From Erwinia phyllosphaerae (lineage in GTDB: Bacteria > Pseudomonadota > Gammaproteobacteria > Enterobacterales > Enterobacteriaceae), in NCBI RefSeq assembly GCF_019132875.1, contig NZ_JAHSPF010000003.1, positions 1 through 64,000 of the forward strand: 64,000 nt of DNA, given 5' to 3'. Below the pieces are notes generated by a model. It saw only the letters and a program-made list of their open reading frames with translations, was not told the DNA's origin and searched no databases. A program made the translations under genes and the position numbers. This document shows positions 7,749-18,473 of this stretch, piece after piece (positions within the stretch are counted from its first letter, which is position 1; the number at the start of each line of letters is the position of its first letter).

Positions 7749-9209
7749 GTGGTTGAAGCTTTTACGCCAGAAGAACCGTTTGCGTCCACGTCGCTGACGC
7801 GTGCCGTTTCTCCCCTGGCGGAAACACATCCTGGATACAGTGGCATTTATCCGTTGGAAGAAGGGCTGGATGCGTTTGCCGCTCGCTATCAGTTAATAGC
7901 GATGGCGGAACAGACGCTCGATATTCAATATTATATCTGGCAGAACGACATGTCGGGCCGGCTGTTGTTCAGTGCGATACTGGATGCAGCCGAGCGCGGC
8001 GTCAGGGTGCGCCTGCTGCTGGATGACAACAATACGATGGGGCTGGACAGCACGCTGAGCGAGCTCTGTCGTCACGATAATATCCAGATCCGTCTGTTTA
8101 ATCCCTTCTCGTTTCGTACGCTGCGCGCGCTGGGTTACCTGACGGATTTCGCCAGGCTAAACCGGCGTATGCACAACAAAAGTTTTACCGTGGATGGCGA
8201 GGTCACTATCGTCGGCGGCCGAAACGTTGGCGATGAATATTTTGGTGCAGGTGACGAACCGCTTTTTTCCGATCTGGACGTGCTGGCCGTTGGCCCGGTA
8301 GTGGAAGAGGTCACGGATGATTTCCTGCGTTACTGGCACAGCGGAGCCGTCGAACCGTTCAGTAAAGTCGTGGATGTGGAAAACGAAGCGGAAAGCGCGG
8401 CGGCCTCGCTGCCGGAGGAGTGGCGCAACGATCCGCAGGTTGAACGCTATCTGCAACGGGTCGAGGCTTCCAGCTTCGCCACGCAGCTGGCGGCCGGAAA
8501 GCTGCCGCTGACGTGGGCCAAAACCCGGCTGTTAAGCGACGACCCGCGCAAAGGACTGGGACGCGCCAGGGAGGCTTCCCTGCTGCCGCAGCGTATGCTG
8601 GAGGTCATCGGCAAGCCACAGCAGCAGTTTGATATTATTTCCGCCTATTTTGTGCCCACCCGCGCTGGTGTGGCGCAGCTGCTGGGGCTGGTCAGGAAAG
8701 GGGTAAAAATCGCGATCCTCACTAACTCGCTGGCGGCGAATGATGTTTCGGTGGTGCATGCTGGCTATGCCAAGTGGCGTAAAAAGCTGCTGCGGCACGG
8801 CGTAACGCTTTACGAGCTTAAGCCTAACAACGGCACGCGCGACGCGCCGCACGATCGCGGCCTGACGGGGAATTCTGGCTCCAGCCTGCATGCTAAAACC
8901 TTTAGCGTCGATAACGAGAAAGTCTTTATCGGCTCGTTTAATTTTGACCCGCGCTCGGCAATGTTGAATACGGAAATGGGCTTTGTAGTGGAAAGCGAAC
9001 AGCTGGCGACCAGCATTCACCAGCGTTTTATCAGGCAGATACGCGATCGCGCCTGGACGCTGAAGCTGGACAAGTGGGGAAGAGTAAACTGGATAGAATA
9101 TCCGGGAGAAGAGCGAGAGATCGTGCATCGCCGCGAGCCGCGCACCCGGTTTATGCAGCGTTTACTGGTTCGGCTGGTCTGGCGGCTGCCTATCGAGTGG
9201 CTGCTGTAG
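7749..9209 (+). CDS. clsC: Cardiolipin synthase C (phospholipase D family)
   Basis: This 486-residue enzyme has two HKD catalytic motifs: HNKSFTVD with the following GGRNVGDEYF, and HAKTFSVD with GSFNFDPRS. ClsC joins phosphatidylglycerol with phosphatidylethanolamine to make cardiolipin at the inner membrane. The start is GTG with AAGAAGGA upstream. It sits next to opgC as in E. coli, but on the opposite strand and convergent with it. The ymdB gene that precedes clsC in E. coli is absent here. A perfect hairpin separates it from opgC. Confidence 0.93.
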   Translation: MVEAFTPEEPFASTSLTRAVSPLAETHPGYSGIYPLEEGLDAFAARYQLIAMAEQTLDIQYYIWQNDMSGRLLFSAILDAAERGVRVRLLLDDNNTMGLDSTLSELCRHDNIQIRLFNPFSFRTLRALGYLTDFARLNRRMHNKSFTVDGEVTIVGGRNVGDEYFGAGDEPLFSDLDVLAVGPVVEEVTDDFLRYWHSGAVEPFSKVVDVENEAESAAASLPEEWRNDPQVERYLQRVEASSFATQLAAGKLPLTWAKTRLLSDDPRKGLGRAREASLLPQRMLEVIGKPQQQFDIISAYFVPTRAGVAQLLGLVRKGVKIAILTNSLAANDVSVVHAGYAKWRKKLLRHGVTLYELKPNNGTRDAPHDRGLTGNSGSSLHAKTFSVDNEKVFIGSFNFDPRSAMLNTEMGFVVESEQLATSIHQRFIRQIRDRAWTLKLDKWGRVNWIEYPGEEREIVHRREPRTRFMQRLLVRLVWRLPIEWLL

Positions 9210-9225
9210 CCGCTTCCTTTAAGTT

Positions 9226-9260
9226 AAGCTTATGGCCCGGCATCACCGGGCCATAAGCTT
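9226..9260. terminator. Bidirectional terminator between clsC and opgC
   Basis: A perfect 15-bp stem (AAGCTTATGGCCCGG and its complement) encloses the 5-nt loop CATCA between two convergent genes. Its right end touches the opgC stop codon. The stem is strong in both directions although the T-runs are short. Confidence 0.8.
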
Positions 9261-10387
9261 TATTTCGTTTGCGGTTTACCGGAAAACAGAAAGCGCAGAA
9301 ACGGAACGCGAAGATGCAGTTCATAAAGCATAAAAGCGATGCCGAACACGAACAGCAGACCGACAAAAAAGCCCAGCGTATTATTACCGATATGCGGCAC
9401 GAGGAAGATGCCGTAAAGAATGGTCAGCGGATGGTGAACCAGGTAAATAAACAGCGAAGCGTTAACCAGATAGGTGACGCGTGGCGAGTGCGAATTCAGC
9501 AGGCGATGACCCAGCGAAAACACCACGTTGACCATCCATAGCCCCATCATCATGGAAACCACCGCATCAATCTCATACAGCCAGCCTTCACCTTTGCTCC
9601 AGGTCTGGTTAGCCACATAGGCGACAAAAGCCAGCGCGGAGCCGATAAAGGTCCAGGGTACGGGTTTGATCAGCAGTGCCTTAATTTGCGGGTATTTCCA
9701 CGCCATCGCGCCCAGCATAAAGAAGGGCAGGAAAAACAGCGTCTGCATCACGGCATAGTTAAACAGGCCATTGCTTAACAGGTCCGGTGCAAAAATAAAC
9801 AGCAGGCGACGAACCGCGCCCCAAACGACGCTGCAAAGCAGAATAGCCAGGCTAAGCCGCGTCCAGTTAAGCTCAGAATAGTCTGTTTGTTTGCCATCGC
9901 GCAGCCGCTTAAATAGCCAGACGCCAAGCACGGTCAGCGCCACCAGCACCAGTAAAAACCAGAGGTGTGATATCAAATCCCAGCTGAGCGCATTAAACTT
10001 TTGGTAAAAACTCAGCTGGCTCCAGTCGCCAATTTTAGTGGTCCAGGCTTTCAGCATAAAGAACTGCGGAACGGTCAGCAGCGGTATCGCCGCCAGCATA
10101 GGAATGCCAACGCGTTCCAGACGAACTTTCAGCCAGCGCTTTTGCTCATAGCGTAAAAAAAGCATATAGGAAAAATAGCCGGAAATAACAAAGAAAACCT
10201 GCATACGGAACGCGTGAATAAAATCATTCAGTAAAGTCAGCCAGTCGGAAGAATGCAGACTATTTACTGACCAACTCTGGCTGGAATAAATCAGGGAGAC
10301 GTGAAAAGGTACGCCTAAAAGCATCAGATACGCTCTGATTGAATCAAAAAAATATTCTCGCTGTCCGGATTTTTTAATCATATTCAT
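9260..10387 (-). CDS. opgC: Glucan succinyltransferase OpgC
   Basis: This 375-residue multi-pass inner-membrane acyltransferase of the acyltransferase-3 family has about ten hydrophobic segments. An early [18 protein letters not shown] segment carries the conserved Arg and His of the family. OpgC transfers succinyl groups to osmoregulated periplasmic glucans as they emerge. It is divergent from opgGH, the glucan synthesis operon, and convergent with clsC, the same neighbourhood as E. coli. Its length matches the E. coli protein closely. Confidence 0.93.
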   Translation of the reverse strand: MNMIKKSGQREYFFDSIRAYLMLLGVPFHVSLIYSSQSWSVNSLHSSDWLTLLNDFIHAFRMQVFFVISGYFSYMLFLRYEQKRWLKVRLERVGIPMLAAIPLLTVPQFFMLKAWTTKIGDWSQLSFYQKFNALSWDLISHLWFLLVLVALTVLGVWLFKRLRDGKQTDYSELNWTRLSLAILLCSVVWGAVRRLLFIFAPDLLSNGLFNYAVMQTLFFLPFFMLGAMAWKYPQIKALLIKPVPWTFIGSALAFVAYVANQTWSKGEGWLYEIDAVVSMMMGLWMVNVVFSLGHRLLNSHSPRVTYLVNASLFIYLVHHPLTILYGIFLVPHIGNNTLGFFVGLLFVFGIAFMLYELHLRVPFLRFLFSGKPQTK

Positions 10388-10621
10388 CCCATATTCAACG
10401 TTTTACAGCGTTTGCTCACCCTGAGCCACGCTAAAGCTTACCGCTTACTCTAGTTGAGAAAAGGCAGGTATACTATCAGGGGAATCCGTATCCGCTAAGC
10501 AGTTGAGAACAGGGCGCTAAAAGCAACAAACACGAGGAACAAAGATGTTGTTGAGCTGTCGGAAATGTGAATTATCCATTAAGATGGATGGGATTGTTTT
10601 AGGCACACGAAAGGGGGAGAT

Positions 10622-12190
10622 GTGCTGATTAAAATGAAGAATAAGCCAAAACTGATGAATTTGCGTCTGCTTGGCGCAACGGTTTTGCTGTCAATGTACG
10701 CCAGTTCAGTCTGGGCGTTTGGCATTGATGACGTAGCAAAACAGGCGAAAGATTTGGCCGGGAAAGGGTATGAAGCGCCCAAAAGCAATTTACCTTCCCA
10801 ACTGCGCGACATGAAGTATGCTGACTATCAGCAGATCCAGTTCAATCGCGATAAAGCCTGGTGGAGCAAGCTGAAAACCCCGTTCAAGCTGGAGTTCTAC
10901 CATCAGGGTATGTACTTTGACACGCCGGTTAAAATTAATGAAGTGACGGCTTCAACCGTGCATGAGATTAAATATTCGCCGGACTTTTTTAATTTCGGTA
11001 ACGTTAAGCACGATCCTGAAACCGTTAAAAACCTCGGCTTTGCCGGTTTTAAGGTTCTTTATCCGCTTAACAGCAAAAACAAAAAAGACGATGAGATTAC
11101 CAGCTTCCTGGGTGCCAGCTATTTCCGCGTTATCGGGGCAGGTCAGGTATATGGTCTCTCATCCCGCGGGCTGGCGATTGATACCGCGCTGCCTTCCGGC
11201 GAAGAATTCCCTCGCTTTAAAGAGTTTTGGGTCGAGCGTCCAAAACCTGCCGACAAGCATCTGGTGATTTATGCGCTGCTTGATTCACCACGCGCAACCG
11301 GTGCTTATCGCTTCCTGATCACGCCAGGCAAAGAGTCTACGGTTGACGTAGAGTCAAAAGTTTACCTGCGCGATAAGGTGGGCAAACTGGGCATCGCGCC
11401 GCTGACCAGCATGTTCCTGTTTGGCGCTAACCAGCCTTCGCCACAGACTAACTATCGTCCATCGCTGCATGATTCCGACGGCCTGTCGATCCATGCCGGT
11501 AACGGCGAGTGGATCTGGCGTCCGCTGAACAATCCAAAACATCTGGCGGTCAGTACCTTTACCGTTGAGAGTCCAAAAGGCTTTGGCCTGCTGCAGCGCG
11601 GTCGCGACTTCTCGCAGTACCAGGATCTCGATGACCGTTACGATCTGCGCCCAAGCGGCTGGATTGAGCCTCAGGGCGACTGGGGTAAAGGCCGCGTAGA
11701 GCTGGTGGAAATTCCTACCGCTGACGAAACCAACGACAACATCGTTGCGTTCTGGACGCCGCAAACTCTGCCGGAACCAGGCAAAGAGATGAGCTTTAAG
11801 TATCGTCTGCACTTCACCCGCGACGAGAACCAGCTGCATTCGCCGGATATGGCTTTTGTGAAGGATACGCTGCGTTCAACGGGCGACGTGAAGCAGTCTA
11901 ACCTGGTACGCCAGCCTGACGGCACCGTCGCTTTTATCGTCGACTTCGCCGGTCAGGATATGAGCAAGCTCCCGGCCGATACGCCGGTTGCGCCACAGGT
12001 CAGCATTGGAAACAACGGCGAGCTGGTAGAAAACAGCGTGCGCTACAATCCAGTGACCAAAGGCTGGCGTCTGGTGATCCGCTTACGCGTTAAGGACACC
12101 AAACAGCCAACAGAGATGCGTGCTGCGCTGGTTAACGGCGACAAAACGCTGACAGAAACCTGGAGCTATCAGTTGCCTGCCAATGAATAA
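10622..12190 (+). CDS. opgG: Periplasmic glucan biosynthesis protein OpgG
   Basis: This protein of about 522 residues has a signal peptide ending near SSVWA, then [19 protein letters not shown], nearly identical to E. coli OpgG. Highly conserved blocks such as [29 protein letters not shown] and [14 protein letters not shown] follow. OpgG acts in the periplasm to branch or release the beta-1,2-glucan backbone made by OpgH. The start is ambiguous: GTG at 10622 lies close behind a GGGGGAG, and ATG at 10634 is the alternative. Its last 8 bp overlap opgH. Confidence 0.97.
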   Translation: MLIKMKNKPKLMNLRLLGATVLLSMYASSVWAFGIDDVAKQAKDLAGKGYEAPKSNLPSQLRDMKYADYQQIQFNRDKAWWSKLKTPFKLEFYHQGMYFDTPVKINEVTASTVHEIKYSPDFFNFGNVKHDPETVKNLGFAGFKVLYPLNSKNKKDDEITSFLGASYFRVIGAGQVYGLSSRGLAIDTALPSGEEFPRFKEFWVERPKPADKHLVIYALLDSPRATGAYRFLITPGKESTVDVESKVYLRDKVGKLGIAPLTSMFLFGANQPSPQTNYRPSLHDSDGLSIHAGNGEWIWRPLNNPKHLAVSTFTVESPKGFGLLQRGRDFSQYQDLDDRYDLRPSGWIEPQGDWGKGRVELVEIPTADETNDNIVAFWTPQTLPEPGKEMSFKYRLHFTRDENQLHSPDMAFVKDTLRSTGDVKQSNLVRQPDGTVAFIVDFAGQDMSKLPADTPVAPQVSIGNNGELVENSVRYNPVTKGWRLVIRLRVKDTKQPTEMRAALVNGDKTLTETWSYQLPANE

Positions 12191-14723
12191 ATCTACTCAA
12201 GCTGATTACATTGATGCGCTGCCTCTTTCCGCCCAGCGGAAGGAGGCGCTGCTTGGCTCGTCTGCTGAAGGGCTGAGCCAGCTTCATCAAACCCTGAGCG
12301 AGGCACCCGTGCCGGATCGCGTCGACGACGCGCCGCTGGCGTCGGTCAAATCGCGCATTGAAATGACGTGGCCGGACTCCGTGGGCAAAGGCGAACAGTT
12401 TGGTGAAGATGCGCTGCATCGCACCACGCTGAAAGCGATGCCGCGCCACACTCGCTCTTCAATGTACCCGGAAGCATGGCGAACCAACCCGGTTTCGCGC
12501 GCGTGGGATTCCCTGCGTGGTCATAAATCCAAACCGCGTTATGCCAATGCCGAAGAGCAGCGGGCGGAGGAGAAGTGGCGTCACGTTGGCTCGATTCGCC
12601 GCTACATCCTGCTGCTGCTAACCATTGCGCAGACGGTGATTGCTACCTGGTATATGAAAACCATTCTGCCTTACCAGGGCTGGGCGCTGATCGATCCCAT
12701 GGAGATGATCAACCAGAACTGGCAGCAGTCGGTGCTGCAAATCCTGCCTTACGTGCTGCAAACGGGGATTCTGTTCCTGTTCGCCGTTCTCTTCTGTTGG
12801 GTTTCGGCGGGCTTCTGGACGGCGCTGATGGGTTTTCTGCAGTTGCTGATCGGTAAAGACAAATACAGTATTTCCTATAACAGCAACGACAACGATCCGA
12901 TCAACCCGGAACATCGTACCGCGCTGATTATGCCGATCTGTAACGAAGACGTGGAACGCGTTTTTGCCGGCCTGCGCGCCACCTGGGAGTCCGTGGTCAG
13001 AACGGGCGAGCAGCAGCACTTTGACGTCTATATCCTGAGCGACAGCTACAACCCGGATATCGCCATGGCCGAGCAAAAGGCCTGGATGGAGCTGGTGCGT
13101 GACGTCGGCGGGGAAGGGCGCATTTTCTATCGTCGTCGCCGTCGTCGCGTGAAGCGTAAAAGCGGTAACATCGATGATTTCTGCCGTCGCTGGGGCAGCC
13201 AGTACAGCTACATGGTCGTGCTGGATGCGGACAGCGTAATGAGCGGCGAATGTCTGACCGGCCTGGTGCGTATGATGGAGGCTAACCCGAACGCCGGGAT
13301 TATCCAGTCTTCGCCAAAAGCTTCCGGTATGGATACGCTCTATGCACGTTGCCAGCAGTTTGCCACCCGTGTTTACGGCCCGCTGTTTACGGCCGGCCTG
13401 CACTTCTGGCAGCTGGGCGAATCACACTACTGGGGCCATAACGCCATCATTCGCGTTAAGCCTTTTATTGAGCACTGCGCCCTTGCGCCGTTGCCTGGTG
13501 AAGGCTCTTTCGCCGGTTCTATTTTGTCGCATGACTTTGTGGAAGCCGCGCTGATGCGCCGTGCAGGCTGGGGCGTGTGGATTGCTTACGATCTGCCGGG
13601 TTCCTATGAGGAGCTGCCGCCAAACCTGCTGGACGAACTGAAACGCGACCGCCGCTGGTGTCACGGCAACCTGATGAACTTCCGCCTGTTCCTGGTAAAA
13701 GGCATGCACCCTGTGCACCGTGCCGTGTTCCTGACTGGCGTAATGTCCTATCTGTCGGCCCCGCTATGGTTTATGTTCCTGGCGCTTTCGACGGCGCTCC
13801 AGGTGGTGCATACGCTAATGGAACCGCAGTACTTCCTGCAGCCAAGGCAGCTCTTCCCGGTCTGGCCGCAGTGGCGTCCGGAGCTGGCGATAGCGCTGTT
13901 TTCGACCACGATGGTGCTGTTGTTCCTGCCAAAACTGCTCAGTATCATTCTGATCTGGTTTAAAGGAGCGAAGCCTTACGGCGGCGTACTGCGCGTAACC
14001 GTTTCACTGTTCCTGGAAGTGCTGTTCTCCGTGCTGCTGGCACCGGTGCGCATGCTGTTCCACACGGTGTTTGTGGTCAGCGCGTTCCTGGGCTGGGAAG
14101 TGGTGTGGAATTCACCGCAGCGTGATGATGACGCGACGCCGTGGAGCGAGGCCTTTAAGCGTCACGGCTCGCAAATGGCGCTGGGCATTGTCTGGGCGGC
14201 AGGCATGGGCTGGCTCGACCTGAACTTCCTGTGGTGGCTGGCACCTATCGTCTTCTCTCTGATCCTGTCGCCTTTTGTCTCGGTCTTTTCAAGCCGCTCG
14301 ACAACGGGTATGGCATCAAAACGCGCGAAGCTGTTCCTGATCCCGGAAGAGTTTGAGCCGCCAAGAGAGCTGATTGATACCGATCGCTATAACGAACTGA
14401 ATCGTGAACGCGCGCTGAAAGATGGCTTTATGCACGCGCTGTTCCATCCGTCGTTTAACGCTCTGGCCAGCGCTATGGCAACCTCGCGCCATCTGCAAAG
14501 TGAAATCCTGGAATTCGCCCGTGACCGCCGCGTCGAGCAGGCGTTAAGCGAATCTCCGGCGAAGCTGGACCGCGACCGTCGCCTTGCGCTAATCAGCGAT
14601 CCGGTTACGCTTTCGCGCATGCACTATCGCCTGTGGCAGAATGCCGACAAGTACCATGACTGGTTTGACTATTATAAGTCGCTGAAGATGAACCCGCTGG
14701 CTATCCAGCCAACGAAAATCTAA
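12183..14723 (+). CDS. opgH: Glucosyltransferase OpgH
   Basis: This 846-residue inner-membrane family-2 glycosyltransferase polymerises UDP-glucose into the beta-1,2 backbone of periplasmic glucans and moves it outward with OpgG. Two transmembrane helices precede the cytoplasmic catalytic domain, which carries [14 protein letters not shown] (D-x-D type) and [10 protein letters not shown] (the Q/RxxRW-like acceptor motif). Several C-terminal membrane segments follow. In E. coli OpgH also inhibits FtsZ when nutrients are rich. It overlaps opgG by 8 bp, so translation is likely coupled. A strong terminator follows at 14737. Confidence 0.97.
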   Translation: MNKSTQADYIDALPLSAQRKEALLGSSAEGLSQLHQTLSEAPVPDRVDDAPLASVKSRIEMTWPDSVGKGEQFGEDALHRTTLKAMPRHTRSSMYPEAWRTNPVSRAWDSLRGHKSKPRYANAEEQRAEEKWRHVGSIRRYILLLLTIAQTVIATWYMKTILPYQGWALIDPMEMINQNWQQSVLQILPYVLQTGILFLFAVLFCWVSAGFWTALMGFLQLLIGKDKYSISYNSNDNDPINPEHRTALIMPICNEDVERVFAGLRATWESVVRTGEQQHFDVYILSDSYNPDIAMAEQKAWMELVRDVGGEGRIFYRRRRRRVKRKSGNIDDFCRRWGSQYSYMVVLDADSVMSGECLTGLVRMMEANPNAGIIQSSPKASGMDTLYARCQQFATRVYGPLFTAGLHFWQLGESHYWGHNAIIRVKPFIEHCALAPLPGEGSFAGSILSHDFVEAALMRRAGWGVWIAYDLPGSYEELPPNLLDELKRDRRWCHGNLMNFRLFLVKGMHPVHRAVFLTGVMSYLSAPLWFMFLALSTALQVVHTLMEPQYFLQPRQLFPVWPQWRPELAIALFSTTMVLLFLPKLLSIILIWFKGAKPYGGVLRVTVSLFLEVLFSVLLAPVRMLFHTVFVVSAFLGWEVVWNSPQRDDDATPWSEAFKRHGSQMALGIVWAAGMGWLDLNFLWWLAPIVFSLILSPFVSVFSSRSTTGMASKRAKLFLIPEEFEPPRELIDTDRYNELNRERALKDGFMHALFHPSFNALASAMATSRHLQSEILEFARDRRVEQALSESPAKLDRDRRLALISDPVTLSRMHYRLWQNADKYHDWFDYYKSLKMNPLAIQPTKI

Positions 14724-14736
14724 GGTTACGACCAAT

Positions 14737-14770
14737 AAAAAACCGGGAACGAAAGTTCCCGGTTTTTTTT
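14737..14770 (+). terminator. opgGH terminator
   Basis: AACCGGGAAC, the tetraloop GAAA, GTTCCCGGTT and a run of eight T form a textbook intrinsic terminator. An A-run on the left makes it usable from the yciE side too. Confidence 0.93.
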
Positions 14771-14784
14771 ACCTGAAGCGGCAG

Positions 14785-15291
14785 CTATTTCTTCGCTTCA
14801 ACACCCGGTGCAGCAGAACGGGTCAGGAACTGTTCGGTTACGTCCGGCAAATGGTTCAGCGCCCAGTCGGCCATTGCCACTTCCTGTTCGCGAATTTCGG
14901 TAAACACTCTTGCGCCTTCGGTATCGCCTATCAGTTCAGCGGCCGCAATCAGCGCCGTGTAGTTGGCGATTTCAAAATTCTCAAAGGCATAGCTGCTAAT
15001 CGCGCCTTTAACTACTTCGTCATCCGCCAGCATGCCGCCCATCGCCTGGCCAAAAGCCGTTAGCTTGCCAACCGTATCTTTTAATACGGAATGCGATGTG
15101 TCATAGCGATCGATAACCGACTGTACCATTGCCTGCTGCTGGCGAGTTTCATCAATATGCTGTTCAATACGGGCTTTCAGATCCGGATAGTGTTCCAGGC
15201 GCGCAGCCTGTTTTTCCAGCATGCTTTCCGCCTGCTTTTCCATTGCATGCGCGTCTTTTACCCAGGCCAGATAGTTCTCTTCATGCGTCAT
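14785..15291 (-). CDS. yciE: YciE, DUF892 ferritin-like stress protein
   Basis: This 168-residue all-helical protein aligns along its length with E. coli YciE (the DAHAMEKQAESMLE block near the N-terminus, the same GVEAKK end). DUF892 proteins fold as four-helix ferritin-like bundles; their substrate is not established. The start follows GAGG. It lies directly downstream of yciF, as in the E. coli yciGFE group, but here without yciG and katN and in a different chromosomal context. RpoS control is known in relatives but not shown here. Confidence 0.9.
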   Translation of the reverse strand: MTHEENYLAWVKDAHAMEKQAESMLEKQAARLEHYPDLKARIEQHIDETRQQQAMVQSVIDRYDTSHSVLKDTVGKLTAFGQAMGGMLADDEVVKGAISSYAFENFEIANYTALIAAAELIGDTEGARVFTEIREQEVAMADWALNHLPDVTEQFLTRSAAPGVEAKK

Positions 15292-15342
15292 GGTGTACCT
15301 CGTAAGTTTGTAGTCCGGCTTCTCTGAGTGGCCAGTAGAAAA

Positions 15343-15816
15343 TTATTGTTGTTCTGCGATAACGGTCAGCTTGTCGTCGGTAGCTTTCTCTTCTTCAAGC
15401 GTTTCTCCCAGCAGACGGGCGGCTTCTTTGTAGCCCAGCTTTAAGGCCAGCGCGCGCAGCGTACCGTAGGTGGCAATTTCGTAATGTTCGACTTTCTGCG
15501 CCGCGCCAATCAAACCAGCATCGCGCACCGGGCCTGCCTCAACGGAGTCGATAATCTCCTGGGCTTCTTCCACCAGACCTTCCAGCGCGTGGCACTTCAT
15601 ACGCTTAATGCGTACGCCATCGGTACTTTCCACCAGCTGATCCAGGCGCTCTATCTGGCCGTGCGTCTCTTCAAGGTGCTGTTTAAAAGCGGCTACCAGC
15701 TTCTCATCAGTAGCGGCACGGGCCATTTTCGGTAGGGCGCGGGTGATTTGCTTTTCTGCGCTATAAACGTCTGATAAATCATGAATGAATAAGTCTTCCA
15801 GCGTCTTGATGGTCAT
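15343..15816 (-). CDS. yciF: YciF, DUF892 ferritin-like stress protein
   Basis: This 157-residue four-helix protein closely resembles YciF: KTLEDLFIHDLSDVYSAEKQ at the start, then EETHGQIERLDQLVE, RMKCHALEGL, and AAQKVEHYEIATYGTL with the conserved Glu/His of a ferritin-like di-metal site. CGGAG precedes the ATG. It is 51 bp upstream of yciE on the same strand, so both are probably one transcript. It is a little shorter at the C-terminus than E. coli YciF. Confidence 0.92.
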   Translation of the reverse strand: MTIKTLEDLFIHDLSDVYSAEKQITRALPKMARAATDEKLVAAFKQHLEETHGQIERLDQLVESTDGVRIKRMKCHALEGLVEEAQEIIDSVEAGPVRDAGLIGAAQKVEHYEIATYGTLRALALKLGYKEAARLLGETLEEEKATDDKLTVIAEQQ

Positions 15817-16142
15817 AGTTCACTCCGTTTTATAAGCGGGAAAAAAATCATTTTTATCAACGAGTCGTCGTACAACAGCATTAAGGTTAGTCTGAACTCA
15901 CCGTTTGTGACGGCTAAAATCCAGAAATTTCCAATTCAAGGATTATTCCGAGAACGACGTCACAGGCAGAGGAATTATCTTTATAATAATTGATTAACTT
16001 TACAATGTGGCGCAGCGGTCAAAAGCATCAACATAAAATGAGATGCTGTGTTCACCGCTAATGGGATACTTTCAGGAAAAGGGAACCGCGATGAATAGTG
16101 GAAAGCGTCCGCCGTTACAGGCAACGGCGGACGGCGTTAAGG
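15817..16142. other. Intergenic region between yciF and the alcohol dehydrogenase
   Basis: This gap holds the yciF promoter region (leftward) and the 3' flank of the dehydrogenase. I see the 11-bp hairpin at 16106-16133 and otherwise only AT-rich sequence. No RNA gene or small ORF is convincing. Confidence 0.5.
16106..16133 (-). terminator. Hairpin downstream of the alcohol dehydrogenase
   Basis: CGTCCGCCGTT and AACGGCGGACG form an 11-bp perfect stem with the loop ACAGGC, ten bases past the dehydrogenase stop. On the minus strand only CTTTCC follows, so termination may be partial. Confidence 0.55.
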
Positions 16143-17336
16143 TCAAAGCGTGGCCTGAGTACTTGCCATTCCCGGCACCAGAATAATCTTGCGGCAGTCT
16201 TCCTGGCGCTTTTCAAAAATTTCGTAGGCGCGCTTTGCATCTTCCAGCGGCATGTGGTGGGTAACAATCTCTTCGGGCTTGAGGTGACCTTGCTCAATCA
16301 GCTTCAGCAGGTCAGGCAGGAAAGCGTGGACGTGGGTTTGCCCCATTTTAAACGTCAGGCCTTTATCAAAGGCGTCGCCAAACATAAAGGCGTGAATAAA
16401 GCCTGCATAAACGCCCGGCACGCTGACCACGCCGCCACGGCGTACGGCGGCAATACACTGGCGAAGCGCTTTGCCGCTACTGCCTTCCAGCTTCAGGTTG
16501 CTCAGCACGGTTTCCGTCAGGCTACCTTTGGCTTCGAATCCGATGGCGTCAATGACCGCATCCACGCCGCGATGGCCTTTGGTGTTTTCTATAATCCAGG
16601 CTGCCGGGTCATCGTTCTCATCGAAATTAATGGGGATCACCCCGTAACGTTCGCGAGCAAATTCCAGCCGGTAGGGATGATGATCGATCATAAAGATCTG
16701 TTCGGCGCCCGCCAGCCTGGCGCAGGCCGCGCTCAGGAGACCAACCGGGCCAGCACCAAAAATCGCCACGCTGGAACCCTGTTTCAGACCGGCATTCTGC
16801 ACCGCTTGCCAGGCCGTGGGCAAAATATCGGATAAGAACAGCACCTTTTCATCGGAAAGCGTATCCGGCACTTTAAACGGGCCGGTGTTGGCTTTAGGTA
16901 CGCGAACATATTCCGCCTGTCCGCCCGGGATGCCGCCGTAGAGATTGCTATAGCCAAACAGCGCGGCAGGTGGCGTAATGCCTTTACGATTGAGAATAGC
17001 GCCACGGCCGCTGTTGGTGGTTTCGCAGGCCGCATACTGATGAAGCTGACAGAAGAAACAGTCGCCGCAGGCGATAACAAAAGGGATCACGACCCGGTCG
17101 CCCCTGGCGACTTTTGTCACGGCATTGCCCGTTTCCACCACTTCGCCCATAAACTCATGGCCAAAAATATCGCCATGGTTTGTCCCCGGAATTTTGCCGC
17201 GATACAGATGCAGATCGGAACCACAAATAGCCGTAGCCGTTACGCGCAGAATAATATCGTCAGGCGCTTCAATGGTAGGGTCGGGCATGTTGTCGACGCT
17301 GACCCGGTGCGGGCCATGGTAGGTGAGGGCTTTCAT
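16143..17336 (-). CDS. Zinc-dependent alcohol/formaldehyde dehydrogenase (MDR family)
   Basis: This 397-residue medium-chain dehydrogenase has a catalytic zinc site formed by Cys38 (AICGSD) and the GHE pair at 60-61. A structural zinc loop with four Cys ([17 protein letters not shown]) and a Rossmann motif GAGPVG follow. The long insert between the domains resembles glutathione-independent formaldehyde dehydrogenases and the AdhC-like threonine-dehydrogenase group. The ATG at 17336 is preferred over longer readings because CTGGAG lies just upstream and homology starts at MKALTYHGP. Substrate is not determined. Confidence 0.88.
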   Translation of the reverse strand: MKALTYHGPHRVSVDNMPDPTIEAPDDIILRVTATAICGSDLHLYRGKIPGTNHGDIFGHEFMGEVVETGNAVTKVARGDRVVIPFVIACGDCFFCQLHQYAACETTNSGRGAILNRKGITPPAALFGYSNLYGGIPGGQAEYVRVPKANTGPFKVPDTLSDEKVLFLSDILPTAWQAVQNAGLKQGSSVAIFGAGPVGLLSAACARLAGAEQIFMIDHHPYRLEFARERYGVIPINFDENDDPAAWIIENTKGHRGVDAVIDAIGFEAKGSLTETVLSNLKLEGSSGKALRQCIAAVRRGGVVSVPGVYAGFIHAFMFGDAFDKGLTFKMGQTHVHAFLPDLLKLIEQGHLKPEEIVTHHMPLEDAKRAYEIFEKRQEDCRKIILVPGMASTQATL

Positions 17337-17542
17337 ATTCTGGCTCCAGTTCGTAAATGAGCAAAAGGGGAAACCTCTTGCGATAACGGGAAGTTGCCCA
17401 CAAAGCATAGAACAGGAACAGCATTGTATGGACAGCGAGTAAAAGTCACGGCCCGAAAAGAAGGGGACAGATGAGATAGCGGCAATAAGGCAGGAGCGGG
17501 CCAGTACGGCGGGGTTTTACAGATTTTTTGCGTTCAATACGC

Positions 17543-17570
17543 TTATTAAGCCGATCTATTGCTGTACAAT
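17543..17570 (+). promoter_or_regulatory. Candidate yceK promoter
   Basis: TTATTA at 17543-17548 and TACAAT at 17565-17570 are separated by 16 bp, upstream of the yceK start at 17599. The -35 and spacer lie in a 16-bp motif that recurs with one mismatch at 6215-6230. Confidence 0.4.
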
Positions 17571-17598
17571 GGCGCGTTTTTTATTCAAGACTAAGAAG

Positions 17599-17838
17599 AT
17601 GATCACGTTGATTCGTACTTTACTGCTGGGACTTTCCCTGCTGTTGCTGACCGGCTGCGGCAGTATCATCAGCCGGACCATGCCCGGACAGGGGCATGGT
17701 AACCAGTATTACCCGGGCGTACAGTGGGACGTTCGCGACACGCCCTGGCGCTTTCTGACGATTATCGACCTGCCGCTGTCGCTGGTGGTCGATACGCTGC
17801 TGCTGCCGGTGGACGCGCACCACGGCCCTTACGATTAA
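17599..17838 (+). CDS. yceK: YceK lipoprotein (DUF1375)
   Basis: This 79-residue lipoprotein has a short signal peptide ending in the lipobox LTGC. GSIISRTMPGQGHGNQYYPGVQWDVRD follows in two adjoining stretches nearly identical to E. coli YceK, and the protein ends in HHGPYD. The ATG at 17599 fits the known N-terminus; the in-frame ATG at 17569 would add ten residues ahead of the signal peptide. It lies between the opgGH region and msyB as in E. coli, though yciE, yciF and the dehydrogenase are inserted. Function unknown. Confidence 0.9.
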   Translation: MITLIRTLLLGLSLLLLTGCGSIISRTMPGQGHGNQYYPGVQWDVRDTPWRFLTIIDLPLSLVVDTLLLPVDAHHGPYD

Positions 17839-17841
17839 GCC

Positions 17842-18249
17842 TTACTCCCAGCGATCCGCACGTTCGGAGTCGCTGTTATCGTCTTCCCATTCGTCCGCAG
17901 CGGCTTTACCTTCTTCGGTATCGCCCGGCGGCTCCAGCTGAAACTCGCCTTCATCCCATTCGTGCAGCGTGTTTTCCGGCAGCCACTCCTGACGCAGCTC
18001 GATTTCGTCAAAGTCGCCGTCGAAAATCGCCTGTGCCGCTTCACCGCTGCGCAGAGCCAGGATTTCGCCTTCGTCTACGTCATCGGCTAAAAATTCCGCC
18101 TGCCACATAATATCGCCATCCTGCATCACATACTTTTGCAGGTTAAACTGGCTGACTGACGCTTCGTCCTCTTCCATTTCCGGGTTGGCGGCCAGGAACT
18201 CTTCGCGTGCGGCGTCAATAGCCTCTTCCAGCGTTGCATACATGCTCAT
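17842..18249 (-). CDS. msyB: Acidic protein MsyB
   Basis: This strongly acidic 135-residue protein contains MYATLEEAIDAAREEF, QKYVMQDGDIMWQ and ENTLHEWDEGEFQLEPP, all shared with E. coli MsyB. In E. coli extra MsyB suppresses secY and secA defects. GGAG lies 8 nt before the ATG at 18249; the longer reading to 18267 adds six residues without support. The C-terminus is about ten residues longer than in E. coli, with extra Asp/Ser/Glu. It is convergent with yceK, stops 3 bp apart. Confidence 0.93.
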   Translation of the reverse strand: MSMYATLEEAIDAAREEFLAANPEMEEDEASVSQFNLQKYVMQDGDIMWQAEFLADDVDEGEILALRSGEAAQAIFDGDFDEIELRQEWLPENTLHEWDEGEFQLEPPGDTEEGKAAADEWEDDNSDSERADRWE

Positions 18250-18473
18250 CGGGTTTCTCCATAACAAAAAACAAAAGTTGCAGGTTTTTATGAAGGATAG
18301 TCGAAGATTGGCTGGGGTAAACCCGAATGGGAAAAAAAACTAATGATAATTTATGATTAACTATCAGTATGTTAGTTAGATTAGCATCGGTAATGTGGCA
18401 AAGAATACCCTGGCTGCTGACGGGTTTTACACAAGGCGACTGGCTTCGCGCCAGTCGTTATCCTCTCTCATCG

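Noticed and set aside
12618-13403. 261-codon minus-strand ORF opposite opgH
   Set aside because: Shadow frame; opgH is nearly identical in layout to E. coli and occupies the plus strand.
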